A stretch of DNA of 64,000 nt from Clostridia bacterium. GTDB lineage: Bacteria > Bacillota > Clostridia > Christensenellales > Aristaeellaceae. This document shows positions 51,951 to 59,977 of the stretch, piece after piece. The stretch's first letter is position 1. Each line of letters starts with the position of its first letter. Made by a program: the position numbers and the translations under genes. The stretch covers positions 1 through 64,000 of the forward strand of contig JAGBFR010000012.1 of assembly GCA_017936375.1 (NCBI GenBank). Reading direction: 5' to 3'. Under the pieces are notes generated by a model. That model had not been told where the DNA came from. It saw only the letters and a program-made list of their open reading frames with translations, and ran no database searches.

Positions 51951-52124
51951 TTATTCCTCGTTGCCTTCGCCGGCGTAGTCAAGCGTCTGATTGGCGCAGA
52001 CCTGACGATCCGCCGGGGAAAAATGCATCTGCTCGTGCGTGTCCTCCGGAGAATAGCTCATCCAGTAGCTGGGCACCTGATGGACATAGCCGCACGCAGC
52101 GCAGCGATAGTAATACACTTCCAT
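51951..52124 (-). CDS. Small zinc-ribbon-like protein
   Basis: A 57-residue protein, short enough to be missed by length filters. It begins MEVYYYRCAACGYVHQVP, with a CxxCG knuckle (Cys8, Cys11) and one more Cys at 43, followed by an acidic tail. The pattern recalls rubredoxin-like or half zinc-ribbon proteins. GGAG lies 9 bases before the ATG and the stop is 36 bp before paralogue 3, so it probably heads or joins the peptidase operon. Function unknown. Confidence 0.75.
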   Translation of the reverse strand: MEVYYYRCAACGYVHQVPSYWMSYSPEDTHEQMHFSPADRQVCANQTLDYAGEGNEE

Positions 52125-52182
52125 ACCGATCGGCTCCTTTACCGCAATTTGATTGAATTATGACCGTCCATCTCTGATCATC

Positions 52183-52887
52183 TCAGAAGACGCCCTGCAT
52201 GCTGCTGCCGAGCACATGCAGGATCATCTGCCCGTCAAACAGGGGCGCCAGGGTCGACTGATCGATCAGCGTCTGCAGATGCTCGACCGGCGCGACCGCC
52301 AGCACGATGGGCACGAGCATAAAGAAGATGAACACCAGCAGCACGCCGCGCATCAGGCCGAATACGCCGCCCACCAGCGCGTCCAGATGACGCAGCACCG
52401 GCAGCTCAAAGACGTAGGCAATCAGATGGATCACAAACGTCAATACGGCATAGGCGAGGGTGAAGCAGATCAGATAGCTGAGGATGGAGATCGTGACGCT
52501 CACGATCGTCTGAGAGAGCAGCTGGGAGATGGTCATGCCGTTTCCGGCCAGGCTCAGGCGCGAGATGAACGCGCTGGCAAAGGCGTCCGGCAGATTCGCG
52601 CCCTGCAGGATCTGCGTGAGCGCGCCCTCCGTCACCTGCGCCGCCGGCATGAGCGAGAGATTGAGATCGCTGATGCGGCTGCCCGCGTCGGTGTAGTACA
52701 TCAGCGTATCCACCAGCGCGGTGCTGCTCTCAAGGAAGGCGGTCAGCTGCCCGCTGAGCATGAAGGCCAGCAGCGCAGAGCCGATCAGCGCCGCGAGGCT
52801 GAGCACGCCGGAGATAAAGCCCCGGTACAGCCCAAGCAGCACATTGACGGCGATGACCACGAGAATGATGATATCGACGATATTCAT
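52183..52887 (-). CDS. CvpA-family membrane protein
   Basis: A 234-residue inner membrane protein. VDIIILVVIAVNVLLGLYRGFISGVLSL at the N-terminus and the glycine-rich helices near the C-terminus match the colicin V production (CvpA) family, which has four to five helices and is linked to envelope integrity. AAAGGAG precedes the start. It lies between a DUF5711-like gene and the zinc-ribbon gene on the same strand. Confidence 0.85.
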   Translation of the reverse strand: MNIVDIIILVVIAVNVLLGLYRGFISGVLSLAALIGSALLAFMLSGQLTAFLESSTALVDTLMYYTDAGSRISDLNLSLMPAAQVTEGALTQILQGANLPDAFASAFISRLSLAGNGMTISQLLSQTIVSVTISILSYLICFTLAYAVLTFVIHLIAYVFELPVLRHLDALVGGVFGLMRGVLLVFIFFMLVPIVLAVAPVEHLQTLIDQSTLAPLFDGQMILHVLGSSMQGVF

Positions 52888-52933
52888 GTATTCTCCTTTC
52901 CCGATGATTCCAAATATCGATGAAGGGCCGTGA

Positions 52934-54130
52934 TCAGGTCGGCAGCTCGATGACGTAGACGTCCGAGCCGGAGGTGACCACAGCGCGGTTATCCGAGATC
53001 ATGCCCAGCACGGAGGTCACATTGACCGGCAGCGCATAGGACTTGAACATCGTTTCCCCATACCGGCAGACATAGACCGCGCCGGAGGAGAAACCGTAGA
53101 CCGAGCGCGTGCCCAGCTCCACGGCGAGGCACTCGCCCGGCAGGTGCAGTACGCGGTCCTGATTGCCATAGATCAGGCGGACATTGTTGATGCGGACGCC
53201 CTCGTCCTGCTCCTGTGCGGGGATCAGCAGCTGATAGGTCGTCCCGCGGTACTCCTTGACGCGCTCGAGCGTATAGCCATAGATGAGCGTCGGGTTCTGC
53301 TGCTCGATGATGCGGTAATTATAATGCGCAATCTGGCGCGTATCCACCACATTGAGGATGCCGTCGGCAAAATAGACGGCGTAGGCGATATTCTCGCCCA
53401 GAGAGCTCTTGCCCGTGGCGAGCTTGCCCGGCTGGAAGGTCTGCAGCTCGGTGGAGATGACCGTGCCGCTCGTATCCAGCCCGAGCGCCCAGAGCATCTC
53501 CGTCTCCTGCGTGCTCGAGGTCGTGGGGGACTTGAAGAAGCCCATGTTGAGCATTGTCTGATTCTCGACCGTGATGTTGTCCACGATCTGACCCTCGTCG
53601 TTGAAGACGCTGATGACGCCGTTATCCGGGTCGCCGATGAAGGCCGCGACATAATCCTCGCCCGCGCTGGCGAACTGGATGCTGTCGCTCAGGTTATCGT
53701 TGAAGATCAGATTGCCGCGGCTGCCGAGCATGTAGATGTCATTGCCCGACCATGCGACGATGTGCTCGTCCGTCGCGTCATAGTCGGCGTTCAGGCCGAT
53801 CTGATAGCTCCACAGATTGCTGCCCGACGGGCTGACGCAGTAGAGCGTCGTGCCGTCGTAGAAGACGACGCTGTCCCCGAAGGGCACGACATTCTGGCTG
53901 AGCGTCGCGCCGACGCGCGTCACGCGGCCCACGTCGCTGCGGCCCGAGCCCGAGAGCGTATACCCCAGCACGACCAGCACAAAGACGACAAGCGCCGCAG
54001 CCGCAAGAATCGCCCTGAAGCGCCCGGAGACGCCCTTCTTCTTTTTCTTTTTTCCGCCGTCAAGGCCATATCCGCCGTAGGTGTGGTTCACGCCCGTGAC
54101 GACGGGGTTTCTTCTCTTTCTGCGATCCAT
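52934..54130 (-). CDS. DUF5711-like membrane-anchored beta-propeller protein
   Basis: A 398-residue protein. A basic N-terminus with KKKKKK is followed by one membrane helix (~41-60, AILAAAALVVFVLVVLGYTL) and an extracytoplasmic domain with repeated beta strands (FGDSVVFYDGTTLYCVSPSG; DYDATDEHIVAWSGNDIYML), typical of PQQ/WD-like propellers and of the DUF5711 family in Clostridia. Function unknown; a cell-envelope role is plausible. AAGGA precedes the ATG. Co-directional with recF-dnaN upstream. Confidence 0.78.
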   Translation of the reverse strand: MDRRKRRNPVVTGVNHTYGGYGLDGGKKKKKKGVSGRFRAILAAAALVVFVLVVLGYTLSGSGRSDVGRVTRVGATLSQNVVPFGDSVVFYDGTTLYCVSPSGSNLWSYQIGLNADYDATDEHIVAWSGNDIYMLGSRGNLIFNDNLSDSIQFASAGEDYVAAFIGDPDNGVISVFNDEGQIVDNITVENQTMLNMGFFKSPTTSSTQETEMLWALGLDTSGTVISTELQTFQPGKLATGKSSLGENIAYAVYFADGILNVVDTRQIAHYNYRIIEQQNPTLIYGYTLERVKEYRGTTYQLLIPAQEQDEGVRINNVRLIYGNQDRVLHLPGECLAVELGTRSVYGFSSGAVYVCRYGETMFKSYALPVNVTSVLGMISDNRAVVTSGSDVYVIELPT

Positions 54131-54406
54131 GCATGTTCCTTTCAGCCGTCAGCCCTTCGCTTCCGGGCTGTTGTTTTCCTTGAATATTACCCTGAAGCGC
54201 CCTGAGACGCCCGCCTGCGCGGGAGGATAAACAGCGATTTTATACACATCGGACGACTTTTCCACTTTTGGAAAATCAACAGCCGCACGGTGTTTTCTGC
54301 ATTTTGGTATTCCCCAAAAATCCTTTTTATCATCAGGATTTTTGGCATTCTCCTTCCATCGCTGTCCGCAGGCTGGTTTTGGGTTTTCCCATGGGTTGTC
54401 CCCGAG

Positions 54407-54471
54407 TTTTCCACACTTTTGTCCACAGATTTGTGGAAAACTGTTGATAAATTGTGGATGACCGTGGAAAA
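54407..54471. other. DnaA-box cluster, recF side (candidate origin half)
   Basis: Within the 417-bp gap upstream of the DUF5711 gene, five nonamers resemble TTATCCACA: TTTTCCACA (54407), TTGTCCACA (54419), TGTGGAAAA (54432), TGTGGATGA (54453), each with one mismatch, and CGTGGAAAA (54463) with two. The gap is AT-richer than its surroundings and holds no other gene. See the matching cluster at 56896. Confidence 0.6.
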
Positions 54472-54547
54472 CTCCAAAAAATCTAATCATTACTGGAAAA
54501 AATAAACCTCTCCCAAAAAGGTCAGACCTATTTTTCCCCTTCTATGC

Positions 54548-55675
54548 TTACAGCGGCTTTACAATCTCCGCTGCGCCGCCCATGATTTCCAGCGTTCCGG
54601 CCTGCACCTGATAGACGGCGTCCTGCCTCGCGCCCGCCAGATCGGACAGATCCGTGCAGGTGACGAATGTCTGCACCCGGTCGATCCGCTCGATCAGCTG
54701 GCGGCGCCTGCCGGGGTCCAGTTCGCTCATCACGTCGTCAAGCATGAGGATCGGGGCCTCTCCCCGCTCCTTCCATGCCAATTCCAGCTGGGCGAGCTTG
54801 AGGGCGAGCACGGCGCTGCGCTGCTGCCCCTGTGAGCCGAACAGGCGCGCCTCCCTGCCATTGATGGAGATGCCGATATCGTCGCGATGGACGCCCACGC
54901 TCGTGGTCATCCGCCGCAGATCCTCGCTCCTGGCGGCGTGCAGCCGCTCAAGCAGGCGCTCGCGCGGATTCTGCGCGTCCGCCGCCTGCGAAATGTACCA
55001 CAGCCGCAGCTCCTCCCGTCCGCCGGTCAGCGAGGCATGGACGGAGGCGGCGTACTGCGAGAGCTTTTCGATGGCCTCGCGGCGGTTTTCTGCGATGATC
55101 GCGCCGCAGTCGGCGAGCTGCTCGTCCCACAGATCCAGCGTGCGCAGGAGCGAGCCGTCGCGGGCGATCTCCTTGAGCAGCGCATTGCGCTGGCTAAGGG
55201 TCTTGACCGCGCGCTGAAGGGCATAGAAATACGCCGGGCGCAGCTGCGAGAGCTGCATGTCAATGAAGCGGCGCCGCTCGGACGGGCCGCTCTTGACGAT
55301 TTGAAGATCCTCCGGGGAGAAGAGCACCCCGCAGACATGCCCGAAGAGCTCGCCGATGCGCTCCGCCTGCCGGCTGCCGATGCGCACGGTCTTCTTTTTT
55401 TTCTGATTCTTGGCCAGCAGGATGGTCACCTCATGCGTGCCGTCCCGCTGCTCGGTGAGGATATTGACCTTCGCCGCCTCCTTGCCCCAGCGCACAAGCT
55501 CCTCATCGCGCGGGGTCCTGTGGCTGCGGCCGAGGCAGCACAGGTGCAGCGCCTCAAGGACGTTGGTCTTGCCCTGTGCGTTCGGCCCGGTGAAGACGGT
55601 CACGCCCTCCCCGGGCTCGATGGCTGCATGAGCATAATTGCGGAAATTGGTCAGCTGTAATGACTTAACGCGCAT
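54548..55675 (-). CDS. recF: DNA replication and repair protein RecF
   Basis: A 375-residue SMC-like ATPase that loads RecA at gapped DNA. Walker A is GPNAQGKTN (~30-38), the signature is GSQGQQRSAVLALKLAQ and Walker B is ILMLDDVMSELD. It follows dnaN by 57 bp; the S4-domain gene (yaaA) often found between them in Firmicutes is absent. No clear ribosome binding site, so it may depend on translation from dnaN. Confidence 0.96.
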   Translation of the reverse strand: MRVKSLQLTNFRNYAHAAIEPGEGVTVFTGPNAQGKTNVLEALHLCCLGRSHRTPRDEELVRWGKEAAKVNILTEQRDGTHEVTILLAKNQKKKKTVRIGSRQAERIGELFGHVCGVLFSPEDLQIVKSGPSERRRFIDMQLSQLRPAYFYALQRAVKTLSQRNALLKEIARDGSLLRTLDLWDEQLADCGAIIAENRREAIEKLSQYAASVHASLTGGREELRLWYISQAADAQNPRERLLERLHAARSEDLRRMTTSVGVHRDDIGISINGREARLFGSQGQQRSAVLALKLAQLELAWKERGEAPILMLDDVMSELDPGRRRQLIERIDRVQTFVTCTDLSDLAGARQDAVYQVQAGTLEIMGGAAEIVKPL

Positions 55676-55732
55676 ACGTACCCGTCACATTCATTGTATT
55701 GATTCTTCTGCCCCCGGACGGGGCTAAGGCCT

Positions 55733-56836
55733 TTACGCGCCGAAGACGCGGACCGGCAGCACCAGATACAGGTAGCTCTCACCCTCCGTCGGGCAGACCA
55801 CACAGGGGCTGACGTTGGAGTTGAAGCGCATGGCGATCTCGTCGTCAGAGACGGCCTTGAGCACGTCGGTGATGTAGCGGACATTGAAGGCGATGGTCAG
55901 GTCCTTGCCCTCGGTGGTCACGCCGATCTTCTCCTCGACATCGCCCATCTCGGAGTTGGAGGTGACGGTCATCATCTCGCCGTCGATCCTGAAGCAGACG
56001 AGGTTGCTCTTGCCCTCGCGCGCGATGAGGCTGGCGCGGTCGATCGCGCTGGCCAGCTCGCTGCGGCCGATGATCACGCGGGTCTGCCACTCCTGCGGCA
56101 GAATCTGGCGGTAGCGGATGAATTCACCCTCGAGCAGGCGGGCGACGATCTGCGTGCCGCCGATGCTCATCTTCACATGGCTGCGGCTGAAGCAGAGGCT
56201 GACCTCGTCCTCGGTGTCGCCGAGGATCTTGGCGATATCGCCCAGCACCTTGCCGCCAACGACGGCGCTGACCTCCTGCTCCGGGCCGGCGATCATCTCG
56301 CGGCGCATGGCCAGGCGGAAGCCGTCCAGCGCGACAACGCGCATCTCCTCGCGGCCGATCTCCATCAGGCAGCCGGTGAGGATCGGGCGGCTCTCATCCA
56401 CGGCGATGGCAAAGAGCGTACGGGCGATCATGTCGCGCAGCGTGCTCTGCGGCATGGCAAAGCTCTGGCCGGAAACCTGCGGCAGCTCCGGGTATTCTAC
56501 CGGGTCAAGGCCGGTGATCGTGGTGCGGGAGGATGCGCAGCGGATAGTCGTCTGCAGGCGGTCGCTGATCCTGAATTCGGCGACGCCGGAAGGCAGCTTG
56601 CGCACGACCTCGCACAGCAGCTTGCCGGGCAGGACGACGCGGCCCTCTTCTTCAATCGTCGCGGGAATGACGGTCTCAATGCCCAGCGCAAGATCCGTAC
56701 AGATCAGGCGCAGGCCCTCATCACAGGATTCAAAGAGGATACCCTCCAGAATGGGCTTAGGGGAGCGGACGGCGAGCGCACGGCTGACGACGGACAGACT
56801 CGCATTCAGATCGTTGGTATCGCAGGTAAAACGCAT
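55733..56836 (-). CDS. dnaN: DNA polymerase III sliding clamp (beta subunit)
   Basis: A 367-residue clamp that tethers polymerase to DNA. Three repeated clamp domains are visible: MRFTCDTNDLNASLSVVSRAL with SPKPILEGILFE at the start, TLFAIAVDESRPILTGCLME in the middle and YLYLVLPVRV at the C-terminus. GGAGGT lies 8 bases before the ATG at 56836; the frame is open beyond it without a site. dnaA, its usual partner upstream, is not present here. Confidence 0.97.
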   Translation of the reverse strand: MRFTCDTNDLNASLSVVSRALAVRSPKPILEGILFESCDEGLRLICTDLALGIETVIPATIEEEGRVVLPGKLLCEVVRKLPSGVAEFRISDRLQTTIRCASSRTTITGLDPVEYPELPQVSGQSFAMPQSTLRDMIARTLFAIAVDESRPILTGCLMEIGREEMRVVALDGFRLAMRREMIAGPEQEVSAVVGGKVLGDIAKILGDTEDEVSLCFSRSHVKMSIGGTQIVARLLEGEFIRYRQILPQEWQTRVIIGRSELASAIDRASLIAREGKSNLVCFRIDGEMMTVTSNSEMGDVEEKIGVTTEGKDLTIAFNVRYITDVLKAVSDDEIAMRFNSNVSPCVVCPTEGESYLYLVLPVRVFGA

Positions 56837-56895
56837 ATTGATCAACCTCCATTGGGTAGTAGCAGAATATAAATCAGCAGTAGGAGCCGTAGTGC

Positions 56896-57010
56896 GGTGG
56901 ATAAGTGGGATAACTCCCAAAAAGCCAAAACACGCCTGACTTTTTGGCTGTGGATAAATCCCTGAAAACGGACGAAGATATCCACGTGTTTTCCACAGAA
57001 CGGTGGATAA
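56896..57010. other. DnaA-box cluster upstream of dnaN (candidate oriC)
   Basis: In the 531-bp gap between dnaN and the GntR gene lie five nonamers: GGTGGATAA (56896, one mismatch), TGTGGATAA (56949, perfect), ATATCCACG (56978, two mismatches), TTTTCCACA (56989, one) and GGTGGATAA (57002, one). A less GC-rich stretch follows at ~57060-57180 and could be the unwinding element. GC hairpins (57039-57058; ~57143) lie beside it. Together with the cluster at 54407 it brackets dnaN-recF, as in bipartite bacterial origins. Confidence 0.65.
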
Positions 57011-57311
57011 CCTGAGGAGAGTTTTTAAGAATCTCCGCACCGCGGCCGAAGGCCGCGGAAGAGAGGTTTTTCCATCCGCATATTCCGATAATTTGGGCAT
57101 ATTCGTTCATATTCAATATTCTCTGAATACCCCTTGAATTCCTGCCGCAAAAGCGGCGCATATCAATAAGAACTCTTTTTTGAGCAGCCGCCCCGGAAAA
57201 AGCGGCGCGTTATGCAGGCCGGGCGGAGCGCCCGACCGTCGAAGAGCGCATCAAAAAAGCGGAAAGAATGGTCTGTTCATCAGACCATTTGGATATTTTT
57301 GCGTAAATCGG

Positions 57312-57340
57312 TTGAGTAATCAAGTAAAACATGCTATAAT
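57312..57340 (+). promoter_or_regulatory. Promoter of the GntR gene
   Basis: TTGAGT (57312-57317) and a perfect TATAAT (57335-57340) with 17-base spacing, 28 bases before the start codon. Confidence 0.75.
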
Positions 57341-57343
57341 ATC

Positions 57344-57357
57344 ACTCACGAATGTGA
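57344..57357. promoter_or_regulatory. Possible operator of the GntR regulator
   Basis: CTCACGAATGTGAG is a perfect inverted repeat (CTCAC/GTGAG with a 4-base centre) immediately after the -10 box, at the expected transcription start, and runs into the ribosome binding site. Binding there would block its own transcription. Autoregulation is common for FadR-type regulators. Confidence 0.5.
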
Positions 57358-57367
57358 GGTGTTCATG

Positions 57368-58072
57368 ATGGAAAGCATCAGAAAGACCAGAAAACTTCCC
57401 GAGCAGATCGCTGATAAGCTGCGCGAGATGATCATCCACGAGGAGATCAAGACCGGCAGCAAGCTGCCTGCCGAGGCGGAGCTGATGACGCGCTTCGGCG
57501 TGAGCCGCTCCACCGTGCGCGAAGCGGTCAAGATCCTGCAGACGGAGCATATCGTTGATATCAGACAGGGTCAGGGCACGTTCCTTTGCGCCATGCCCGG
57601 TCTTGCGAAGGATCCGCTCGGCCTGCGCTTCACTGATCAGAATGAGCTGACCGGCCAGCTGCTGGAGACCCGGCTGATCATCGAGCCCAATGTCGCGGCC
57701 ATCGCAGCGCAGCGCCGCACGCCCGAGCAGATCGCGGCGATGAAGGTGCTGCTGGATAAGATGGACAACGCCTATCTGCACGGCGAGGACTATACCCCCT
57801 TTGATATCGAATTCCACTCCATCATCGCCCAGTGCACGGGCAATGACGTCGTTCAGCGCCTGCTGCCGACGATCCATGAGTCGATTCAGGCCGGATATCG
57901 CCATACCCAGCGCGTGGAGGGCAGCTATCAGCGCGCCAGCCAGTGCCATTTGGAGATGTATCGCGGTATTGTCGAGCATGACAGCGAGCGCGCCCGCCTT
58001 GCAGCCCAGCGCCATATGCTGCAGACGATGCACGATTCCGGCGTCGAGGTGCCGCAGGTGCTGCTCAGATAA
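57368..58072 (+). CDS. GntR-family regulator, FadR/FCD type
   Basis: A 234-residue regulator. The N-terminal winged helix (RKLPEQIADKLREMIIHEEI, GSKLPAEAELMTRFGVSRSTVREAVKIL) is GntR; residues ~85-225 form the all-helical FCD domain, with FDIEFHSII and HLEMYRGIVEHDSERA as candidate metal/ligand residues. FadR-type members sense sugar acids and organic acids, fitting the pectin theme, although no such gene is adjacent. GTG and ATG codons precede 57368; I chose the one 7 bases after GAGGT. A palindrome overlaps its promoter. Confidence 0.9.
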   Translation: MESIRKTRKLPEQIADKLREMIIHEEIKTGSKLPAEAELMTRFGVSRSTVREAVKILQTEHIVDIRQGQGTFLCAMPGLAKDPLGLRFTDQNELTGQLLETRLIIEPNVAAIAAQRRTPEQIAAMKVLLDKMDNAYLHGEDYTPFDIEFHSIIAQCTGNDVVQRLLPTIHESIQAGYRHTQRVEGSYQRASQCHLEMYRGIVEHDSERARLAAQRHMLQTMHDSGVEVPQVLLR

Positions 58073-58115
58073 GCCTGAATGGGCTTCGAATGGGTTTCTC
58101 TTGGTGAAAAAAATT

Positions 58116-58140
58116 CTCCTTCCGCCGAAGGCGGAAGGAG
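58116..58140 (+). terminator. Terminator after the GntR gene
   Basis: CTCCTTCCGCC and its complement form a near-perfect 25-base palindrome followed by a T-rich tail. Confidence 0.75.
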
Positions 58141-58190
58141 CTTTCTTCTTTTTGATTTTATGACCGTCCGATCACGGACAGGAGCCTGAC

Positions 58191-58868
58191 ATGCACATCA
58201 TCGCCCGCATCAAAAGCGATTTCAAAGAGAAATTCGGCATTCCCCGCCAGAGCGGCCTTGTGCCGCAGCTGACCTCCCGCATTGTATTTGAGCGCGCGTA
58301 CCGCAATGCCGACGCGCTGCGCGGGATCGAGGGATTTTCCCATCTGTGGCTGATCTGGGAATTTTCCGAGGCAAAGCGCGACACGTGGTCGCCCACGGTG
58401 CGCCCTCCGCGCCTTGGCGGCAATACGCGCATGGGCGTCTTTGCCACGCGCTCGCCCTTTAGGCCCAATCCCATCGGCCTGTCCTGCGTGGAGCTTGTGC
58501 GGGTGGAATGGGACGCGCCGGACGGCCCGGCGATCATCGTCGGCGGCGCGGATCTGATGGACGGCACGCCGATTTATGACATCAAGCCTTACCTGCCGTA
58601 TGTGGACAGCCATCCCGAGGCAAGGGGAGGCTTTGGCTCCGAGCGGGCGGGCTATGGGCTTGAGGTGGTCTTCCCCGAGGCGCTGGCCGCGCAGATTCCG
58701 GAGAACAAGATCGAGGGCCTTCGCGGCGTGCTTGCGGGCGATCCGCGCCCTTCCTATCAGGAGGATCCGCAGCGCGTATACGGCGTGTCCTTCGCCGGGA
58801 AGAATGTGACCTTCACCGTGTCGGACGGTGTACTGACTGTCACGGGCGTCAAGGACGAGGAGCCGTAA
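58191..58868 (+). CDS. trmO: tRNA (adenine-N6)-methyltransferase TrmO/TsaA family
   Basis: A 225-residue protein of the TsaA/UPF0066 family. TrmO N6-methylates the threonylcarbamoyl adenosine (t6A) next to the anticodon of some tRNAs. Markers: IEGFSHLWLIWEF, GNTRMGVFATRSPFRPNPIGLS-type SAM-binding motif around residues 82-103, and DLMDGTPIYDIKPYLPY. The C-terminal extension is of usual length for the family. GGAG precedes the start. Single-gene unit between terminators. Confidence 0.9.
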   Translation: MHIIARIKSDFKEKFGIPRQSGLVPQLTSRIVFERAYRNADALRGIEGFSHLWLIWEFSEAKRDTWSPTVRPPRLGGNTRMGVFATRSPFRPNPIGLSCVELVRVEWDAPDGPAIIVGGADLMDGTPIYDIKPYLPYVDSHPEARGGFGSERAGYGLEVVFPEALAAQIPENKIEGLRGVLAGDPRPSYQEDPQRVYGVSFAGKNVTFTVSDGVLTVTGVKDEEP

Positions 58869-58880
58869 AAAATAAAACCT

Positions 58881-58908
58881 GCCCTCCGCAGCATTCGCTG
58901 CGGAGGGC
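58881..58908. terminator. Terminator between trmO and the MBL-fold gene
   Basis: GCCCTCCGCAGC and GCTGCGGAGGGC arms with a 4-base loop between converging genes; A-rich before and T-rich after. Confidence 0.85.
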
Positions 58909-58913
58909 TTTGC

Positions 58914-59723
58914 TTATTCTTCTTTTTGATCGGACGTATCTTCAGCGCTTTCTTCGCCGAAGCTCTCGTCGGCCAGCAGATCCCGCAGCCGCTTGTCCGG
59001 CGCAGAATCGTCGTCGTCCGGCAGGCTGAGGTCGATGCGCTCGCCCGGCTCCTTGAGGGCGATGACCTGCGTAACGGCGCTGCTGTTCGCCGCGGCGAAG
59101 CGGACGGCCACATCCGCACGCCCCTGGAAGTGCATGGGGATCATGACCTTCGGCTTGACGGTCATAATGAAGTAGCCCGCGCCCGCGTCGTACATGCTGC
59201 CCTGCCGCGGATCGACGGGGAAGAACGCGACGTCGATTGTCCCGACGGGGATCGGAGCGACGCAGTCATAAAAATCGCGCTCCGCCTTTTCAATCTCGGT
59301 GATGGAGGACTCGTCGCGCCAGTGCCACAGGTTCAGATCGCCCGCGTGGAAGAGGGTGATTCCCGCCATCTCGACAAGGAAGGAGACGCCCTCGTCCGTG
59401 GAGCCGAAGGCCCTTACATGCACCGGGCCGAAGCCGCGCTCCTCGCCCGGCTCCATGCGCACGCCGCGATGGGGATGGGGCAGGTCATAGCCCGCGATGT
59501 AGATGGCCTCGCTGCCGCAGAGGCTGTATATGCTTTCTGAAAAATGGTCGTCATGCCTGTGGGAGATGAAGACATACAGCCGGCGATAGGCGGCCAGCCT
59601 CTCCCGCTCCGGGAGGATGCGCGCGTCGCCGCCGTGCTCGCTCGCGTCAAAGAGAAGACCGATATCGCCGAGCGAAACGAGAAATCCGCTGCCTCCCAGA
59701 TATTCAACCGCAATGTCTTTCAT
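58914..59723 (-). CDS. Metallo-beta-lactamase-fold hydrolase
   Basis: A 269-residue MBL-fold protein. FISHRHDDHFS carries the HxHxDH zinc motif, FHAGDLNLW has the His/Asp ligand region and MIPMHFQGR a further His, in the order found in UlaG-like hydrolases. A Glu/Asp-rich tail follows from residue ~235. Metal-dependent hydrolase of unknown substrate (phosphodiester or lactone). It has its own strong promoter and shares no operon. Confidence 0.85.
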   Translation of the reverse strand: MKDIAVEYLGGSGFLVSLGDIGLLFDASEHGGDARILPERERLAAYRRLYVFISHRHDDHFSESIYSLCGSEAIYIAGYDLPHPHRGVRMEPGEERGFGPVHVRAFGSTDEGVSFLVEMAGITLFHAGDLNLWHWRDESSITEIEKAERDFYDCVAPIPVGTIDVAFFPVDPRQGSMYDAGAGYFIMTVKPKVMIPMHFQGRADVAVRFAAANSSAVTQVIALKEPGERIDLSLPDDDDSAPDKRLRDLLADESFGEESAEDTSDQKEE

Positions 59724-59767
59724 GATGCATATGCTCCTTTCATGCGTGACAGAGAGTTGTTATCTCC

Positions 59768-59795
59768 ATTTTATCCATTTTTTACCACTTGTCAA
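59768..59795 (-). promoter_or_regulatory. Strong promoter of the MBL-fold gene
   Basis: Perfect TTGACA (59790-59795) and TAAAAT (59768-59773) on the minus strand with 16-base spacing, 44 bases before the start codon. The rest of the gap up to 59939 is AT-rich and shows nothing else. Confidence 0.75.
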
Positions 59796-59939
59796 TCCAT
59801 TGTGCCTGTTTTTCTCCACTTGCACACCATTAAAACGTGAAAAATGCGTCGTTTTCTGTCAAAAGAAACCACTTTATTGCGAATCGGATGATTCTGAAAA
59901 ATGTATGAGGCGTCTGACGGGGCGCCCGTACAAATGGCT

Positions 59940-59970
59940 CGCCGCCGCAAGGCATAGCCTTACGGCGGCG
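59940..59970. terminator. Hairpin after the RNase Z gene
   Basis: CGCCGCCG and CGGCGGCG arms with GGC/CCT pairing inside; 7 bases past the minus-strand stop. The T5 tract lies on the plus-strand side, so termination of the minus-strand gene through it is uncertain. Confidence 0.5.
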
Positions 59971-59977
59971 ATTTTTC

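Noticed and set aside
53144-54205. Plus-strand open frame across the DUF5711 gene
   Set aside because: The minus-strand frame has a membrane anchor, a start signal and operon context; the plus-strand frame has none.
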